DNA of 64,000 nt from Kluyvera intermedia (lineage in GTDB: Bacteria > Pseudomonadota > Gammaproteobacteria > Enterobacterales > Enterobacteriaceae), in the NCBI RefSeq assembly GCF_021440345.1, contig NZ_JAKCNS010000041.1:1-64000 (forward strand). The letters run 5' to 3'. The stretch's first letter is position 1. The number at the start of each line of letters is the position of its first letter. The position numbers and the translations under genes are program-made. Of the stretch, positions 60,440 to 64,000 are shown in pieces. The notes beneath the pieces were generated by a model. The model was not told where the DNA came from, made no database searches, and saw only the letters and a list, made by a program, of their open reading frames with translations.

Positions 60440-61145
60440 CGGTCTGGACGCGGCGTAGGTGGTAATCCACCTGGTATTCGCTGGCGTTACGGAACATCAC
60501 GGAGTAGTTAAGAAATTCGCCGCTGTCGCTGTAGGAAAGGGACGTAATGCGCAGCAGCGGCGTTTGCTCCGGCAGATTCATCGACATCGCCAGCTGTTTG
60601 TCCGCCAGCACCGGCGTCAGGCTTTCATAGTTGCCGCTGATGGTGATGCCGCACTCTTTCTCAATGTAATCAAATTTAGACCCTTCCAGATGCACCAGCG
60701 ACAGCGTGCGGAACAGTTTCACCGGCATATAGCTGTCTTCCAGCATCAGCGGCTTGCCGTCCACATAGCGCACCCGGCGCGAGAAGTAGATCCGTTCGTT
60801 AATCTGAATTCTTAGTTGGCTGGCGATAGCCGGCGGGGCGGGCATCATTTCAAACACCAGCACCTTGCTGACCACCTCTTTGCCTTGTTGGCGCAGCACT
60901 TCCGCTAACCCGGTCAGGTTAGTGGTTTCGTGATGAATATCCTTGTGCGCCACGTAGGTGCCGCTGCCGTGCTTTCTGACCACCAGCCCCCATTCAATCA
61001 GCAGAACGATGGCTTTACGGATGGTCATGCGCGCTACGCCAAACTCTTCTGCCAGCTTTTTCTCACCCGGTAACGGGCTACCAATATTGAAATCGGATGA
61101 ATTCAGCCGCAAACGCAATCTATCGGCAATGGATTTGTAGATCAC
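60396..61145 (-). CDS. yidP: GntR-family regulator YidP (HutC/UTRA type)
   Basis: A 249-residue regulator. The N-terminal winged helix (about 1-70, with [20 protein letters not shown]) is followed by a UTRA effector domain (about 90-235), which usually binds a sugar phosphate or similar small ligand. It is divergent from glvC-glvA and is the likely regulator of that operon. Its tail extends past the E. coli length I recall by about ten residues, creating the overlap with yidE. Confidence 0.93.
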   Translation of the reverse strand: MIYKSIADRLRLRLNSSDFNIGSPLPGEKKLAEEFGVARMTIRKAIVLLIEWGLVVRKHGSGTYVAHKDIHHETTNLTGLAEVLRQQGKEVVSKVLVFEMMPAPPAIASQLRIQINERIYFSRRVRYVDGKPLMLEDSYMPVKLFRTLSLVHLEGSKFDYIEKECGITISGNYESLTPVLADKQLAMSMNLPEQTPLLRITSLSYSDSGEFLNYSVMFRNASEYQVDYHLRRVQTVSPSPKTVPPEAGA

Positions 61146-61443
61146 AACTAGACCTCTTATCGCTTCACAAGGGGAATTATTGAACCGCCGTTTCTTATTT
61201 AAAACTAACTAATTACAGCTTAGTACGCAGCCTTTCTTGCAAGTGTAAAAAAAGTGATTTTATGCATGTCTATTTTCTATCTAAAAAGTAGACAACATTG
61301 CACTAATTAAAACCATGAATGCGATCACGAATCGCAACGCCATAACATGTTGTTGGACGGGCAAATTCCTATTCTCGTATCAGGCCGGAGATAAAGATAA
61401 ATAAGGCCACTCACCCTACGAGTTGTTAAATGAGGATTCTCAA
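61146..61443. promoter_or_regulatory. yidP/glvC divergent control region
   Basis: Two inverted repeats stand out. TGTCTA (61267-61272) and TAGACA (61289-61294) have the GTCTA/TAGAC arms typical of HutC-type GntR operators, here 16 bp apart. TGCGAT (61320-61325) and ATCGCA (61331-61336) are separated by CACGA. Either may bind YidP. GAGG precedes glvC by seven bases. A firm promoter could not be assigned. Confidence 0.5.

Positions 61444-64000
<2,557 letters not shown>

Overview
The window is a stretch of the origin-proximal chromosome of an enterobacterium (Enterobacterales, family Enterobacteriaceae). Gene content and order match the rrnC-rbs-oriC-atp-glm-pst-dnaA-gyrB-ibp-glv region of Escherichia coli, read in the opposite direction. 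Three traits fit an indole-negative, pectin-using relative of Enterobacter, Lelliottia, Leclercia, Kluyvera or Klebsiella better than E. coli: the tnaCAB operon is absent between mnmE and mdtL, a PL9 pectate lyase lies between atpC and glmU, and glvC runs intact into glvA. The genus cannot be fixed from this sequence alone.

Layout. Positions 1-200 hold the P1/P2 promoters of an rRNA operon that leaves the window to the left. Then come yieP-hsrA, the ribose operon rbsDACBKR (minus strand, two RbsR operators), kup, the ravA-viaA pair, asnA/asnC, mioC, oriC (about 15627-15908), mnmG-rsmG and the complete ATP synthase operon atpIBEFHAGDC. The gap between atpC and glmU is the most lineage-specific stretch. 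It carries two perfect CRP-consensus sites, an unrecognised 23-codon ORF with optimal codons and its own terminator, and pelX with KdgR-like boxes. glmU-glmS and the Pho-box-driven pstSCAB-phoU operon follow.

The middle part contains yieH/adeP, yieE-yieF, mdtL-yidZ, then mnmE, yidC, yidD, rnpA and rpmH. Two long perfect inverted repeats occupy the place where E. coli carries tna. The rpmH/dnaA divergent control region leads into dnaA-dnaN-recF-gyrB. A 120-bp imperfect palindrome separates dnaN from recF, genes that abut in E. coli. yidB, yidA, yidR and yidQ follow, then the heat-shock pair ibpA-ibpB with a sigma-32 promoter and ROSE-type RNA thermometers before both genes, the AspT-family transporter yidE, the regulator yidP, and glvC with glvA, which is cut by the window end.

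Most genes are conserved housekeeping functions: replication initiation, energy conversion, amino-sugar synthesis, phosphate and ribose uptake, tRNA modification and membrane insertion. No insertion sequence, prophage, CRISPR array, tRNA or rRNA body was seen. The best candidates for something undescribed are the CRP-flanked small ORF at 26231-26537 and the palindromic element between dnaN and recF.
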